Shown: positions 6,030 through 8,262 of the stretch, piece by piece | Layout: each line of letters begins with the position of its first letter | Position numbering within the stretch: the first letter of the stretch is position 1 | DNA from: Opitutales bacterium | Lineage (GTDB): Bacteria > Verrucomicrobiota > Verrucomicrobiia > Opitutales > Intestinicryptomonadaceae | DNA: 8,262 nt | Assembly: GCA_017526045.1 (NCBI GenBank) | Contig: JAFXRX010000120.1 | Coordinates: 1 to 8,262 of the forward strand | Direction: 5' to 3' | Position numbers and translations under genes: made by a program | Notes under the pieces: generated by a model | What the model was told of the DNA's origin: nothing | The model's database searches: none | The model's input: only the letters and a program-made list of their open reading frames with translations

Positions 6030-8262
6030 TTATTTCCAAAAGATTTTGAATTCAAGTCCCCAGCCACGGCTTTCATTGTATGTCCCGCCTATGCTACCTT
6101 TCCAGCCTCCACCGATATCAAATTCATAACTAGATGAAGCATTCCAGCCTTTTGGGGAGTCGTAACCACCTTGCACTTTGAAATCGCCTAAACCTCCTGG
6201 TAAGCCAATATCAACCGATGCAGAGGCTCCCCATTCTGAATTGGTATTCCATTTCGCAGTTGCAGTAAATTTTGTATCTCCATAGCTAGTCGCTATGCTT
6301 CCCGAGAATTGTCCAGTTTCGTCTTGGTTAATTCCTGCCATCCCAGATATATTAAATCCATCACCATGAAAAGTTAATTCACTATTAAAATATCCTCCTT
6401 GTGGTTTGATTTTGGGTGGCCATTCAAATTCTCCAAATTCCCAATCAGGCATAGAAAATTTCCACCAACATAGTCCTAGTCGATCCCAATAATTGATTGG
6501 ATCATTTCCACAGAATTGGTAAAGGTTTATACCGCCAAATTCTTCCATCGGATCTTTTGAAAGCCACTTAAATGTATCAGGAGAATAGTGTCTGTATCCA
6601 TAATAGTATAGCTTTGTATTACCTTCATCATAACGAGTACTAAATCGTAGGGGGTTTTTGTTGGCAAGAGGTCCTTTTTGTCTGAAAATTGTTCCAAATG
6701 GAGTGTAATCGTATAAGGCAAGCGTTAGTTGATTTGAGGAATTTAAGTTGTCAGATGCATTAATATCTGGAGAGTATAGTCCTTCAATGTTTCCCTTAGT
6801 GTTATTGAATACAAATGCAGCAACACCATTAATTTCAAGCAAACGCAATCCTCCTGTTCCGGAAGATCCATGAAGAGAGTTGTTCAAGTCTAATCCGTAA
6901 TAATACTTTTTAATTTCAGAAGTGATTGAAGTATTTGTATATTCTATTGTTTCGTAAATTAAGTTCCAATTATCGTAATATCTAAGATTTGTACTATACA
7001 ACACCATTTGTCCTGTAGAATCATCCTCTATATATTTTTTTGAACTTATTTTTCTGTCTTTGTAATCATAAGTGAAAACATAAGCTTCATTTGTAATGCC
7101 TGAAGCTAATGCTGTATCAGATGTTTTTACCGATATAAGTCGATTTCTTCCGTCCCACACATATTTCCATCTAGAATCTTCGATTAGATTTCCGTTCATA
7201 TCGTATATGAGTGTTTCGTTACGTGGATGGGTATAGACTGAACCTAACGTCATTGTTTTTGCCGATACGCCGTTTGCTCCCTCGTTGGCAAGTGTAGATT
7301 CAAATTTTATTTTATGGGATTTGGGTATTGTTAGGTTCGCAGGTAAGGTAAATAGGAAATTAGATGTCCCAAGTGGTTTTGTGTAGGATTGTTGTGCGTT
7401 ATCGATAAAGATCTTTAATTCTGCATTTGTATTGGTAGAACCTCTTATTGGATGGATTAAGTCAGAAGGTCTAGCAATTTGAAAGATTTGATTATTTTTA
7501 TTAATTGTAATATTTGTTGCATTATTACTAGGAGAATTTTTTGTTACATTATAATGATTCCCAGCAAAATCATATTCAAAAGATTCTTGACTATAACTAT
7601 CGAAATATTCCGCTTGTTCTGCTCCTTTATATAGTTTTGCAGATTTTAAAGTGTTTTGATGTTCATCATATTCATATTGCCAATTCGAAAAAGCAACATT
7701 ATTGATGCGAGTATATATTGAAGTTATATTTCTTAGAGAATCATAGGTATAAGAAAGTTTTTTTAATTCAGTATTGTCATGCTTATATGACATACTTACA
7801 ACTGTTTTTAAAGCATCGTATTCATATTCTATTGCTGCCACATTGTCTAATTTTATTTTTGTAATTTCGCCATTATTGTCTCTTTCATACTCAATTGTCT
7901 TTCCTAGTGCAGTTATTGATTCAAGCTTTTCTGCATTGTTGTATGTATAATCAACTTCGTATAAAATATTAGAATCCTTTCTAAGAGTAACTTTTGTGAT
8001 ATTTCCATTGTTATCTAGGGTTCTGTTTAAAATTGTTCCATCAGGAAAAGTTTCTTGAATAGGAATATCGTATTTATCGTTATATACGAAAGAATATTCA
8101 TTTGTTCCATCAGTTACCAAAGATAATTTTTCATCTTCGTTGTAGGAATATTGGTACATTGCATCTACTGCATTATCTAATATCGTTCGTCCTGCAAAAT
8201 CATATTCGAATCTTCGTGTTTGGTTTTTGGGATCTGTTACTGTTAGTAACTTACCAAGCGAA
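6030..8262 (-). CDS. RHS/YD-repeat protein with RHS core and 146-residue variable C-terminal domain (5' partial)
   Basis: The frame is open to the right edge. The in-frame ATG at 8157-8159 is internal, because YD-repeat sequence (RRFEYDFAGRTILDNAVDA) continues upstream of it. The visible 743 residues hold many YD repeats (YTYD, YEYD, FEYDFAGN, YVWDGRNRL), which in RHS proteins form a spiral beta shell enclosing the C-terminal cargo. A non-YD insertion (about 7213-7472) looks like a small beta-sandwich, as seen in other bacterial RHS proteins. The RHS-associated core covers 6471-6656 (NPLRFSTRYD, LYYYGYRHYSPDTFKWLSKDP, INLYQFCGNDPINYW) and ends DRLGL where the family usually has DPxGL. The last 146 residues (6033-6470) are rich in Gly, Trp, Ser, Thr and Asn and match no toxin I know. 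The protein is probably exported, but the N-terminus that would show the route is missing. Contact-dependent toxin delivery is the likely role, by family analogy. Confidence 0.92.
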   Translation of the reverse strand, partial: SLGKLLTVTDPKNQTRRFEYDFAGRTILDNAVDAMYQYSYNEDEKLSLVTDGTNEYSFVYNDKYDIPIQETFPDGTILNRTLDNNGNITKVTLRKDSNILYEVDYTYNNAEKLESITALGKTIEYERDNNGEITKIKLDNVAAIEYEYDALKTVVSMSYKHDNTELKKLSYTYDSLRNITSIYTRINNVAFSNWQYEYDEHQNTLKSAKLYKGAEQAEYFDSYSQESFEYDFAGNHYNVTKNSPSNNATNITINKNNQIFQIARPSDLIHPIRGSTNTNAELKIFIDNAQQSYTKPLGTSNFLFTLPANLTIPKSHKIKFESTLANEGANGVSAKTMTLGSVYTHPRNETLIYDMNGNLIEDSRWKYVWDGRNRLISVKTSDTALASGITNEAYVFTYDYKDRKISSKKYIEDDSTGQMVLYSTNLRYYDNWNLIYETIEYTNTSITSEIKKYYYGLDLNNSLHGSSGTGGLRLLEINGVAAFVFNNTKGNIEGLYSPDINASDNLNSSNQLTLALYDYTPFGTIFRQKGPLANKNPLRFSTRYDEGNTKLYYYGYRHYSPDTFKWLSKDPMEEFGGINLYQFCGNDPINYWDRLGLCWWKFSMPDWEFGEFEWPPKIKPQGGYFNSELTFHGDGFNISGMAGINQDETGQFSGSIATSYGDTKFTATAKWNTNSEWGASASVDIGLPGGLGDFKVQGGYDSPKGWNASSSYEFDIGGGWKGSIGGTYNESRGWGLEFKIFWK
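6033..6470 (-). other. Variable C-terminal (tip) domain of the RHS protein
   Basis: This is the 146-residue stretch after the core end DRLGL. It opens with a Trp/Pro-rich segment (CWWKFSMPDWEFGEFEWPPK). It continues as alternating polar and hydrophobic runs separated by turns such as NQDETG, NTNSEWG, DSPKGWN and NESRGWG, and ends FKIFWK. The pattern of repeated beta hairpins is like an outer-membrane strand array or an aggregating beta domain. No nuclease, deaminase or ADP-ribosyltransferase motif was recognised, and no His/Asp/Glu/Cys catalytic set stands out. It may be a membrane-acting tip, an anchoring domain or a new toxin fold. Confidence 0.55.

Overview
The window joins two gene blocks that point toward each other and differ sharply in base composition. 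The left block (about 1-4130, plus strand) is fairly GC-rich; for example 661-720 has 37 G/C of 60. The right block (about 4131-8262, minus strand) is AT-rich; for example 5101-5160 has about 14 G/C of 60. It is clearly bacterial. Sec-type signal peptides, RHS and Sel1 proteins and weak or absent Shine-Dalgarno sites would fit a Gram-negative accessory region, possibly of the Verrucomicrobiota/Lentisphaerota kind, but no marker gene fixes the taxon and this is a weak guess.

Left block: three co-directional genes. The first is a DUF2201-type protein with an HEAGH zinc motif and a C-terminal VWA domain; its 5' end lies outside the window. The second is a MoxR-type AAA+ ATPase. The third is a 528-residue protein built from nine units of about 43 residues, related in style to pentapeptide-repeat proteins. 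MoxR plus VWA/metallopeptidase is a recurrent bacterial pair, thought to work as an ATP-driven chaperone or remodelling device, and the repeat protein is positioned as its partner or client. The repeat protein looks like a head-to-tail fusion of two ancestral copies. A leftover 3' end of another copy lies between the ATPase gene and the repeat gene, so a tandem paralogue array seems to have contracted here.

The middle (4046-4268) has no convincing gene. It holds a strong hairpin terminator at 4089-4124 that can serve both convergent blocks.

Right block, read right to left on the minus strand: the C-terminal 743 residues of an RHS/YD-repeat protein with a complete RHS core and a 146-residue glycine- and aromatic-rich, beta-looking C-terminal domain; 5 bp later a secreted Sel1-repeat protein; 19 bp later a truncated AbiH-like gene. 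This is the usual layout of a polymorphic-toxin locus: RHS carrier, variable tip, then a candidate immunity protein. The toxin and immunity roles are inference from position and architecture. Intergenic stretches are short, and no RNA gene, CRISPR array, insertion sequence or integrase was seen.
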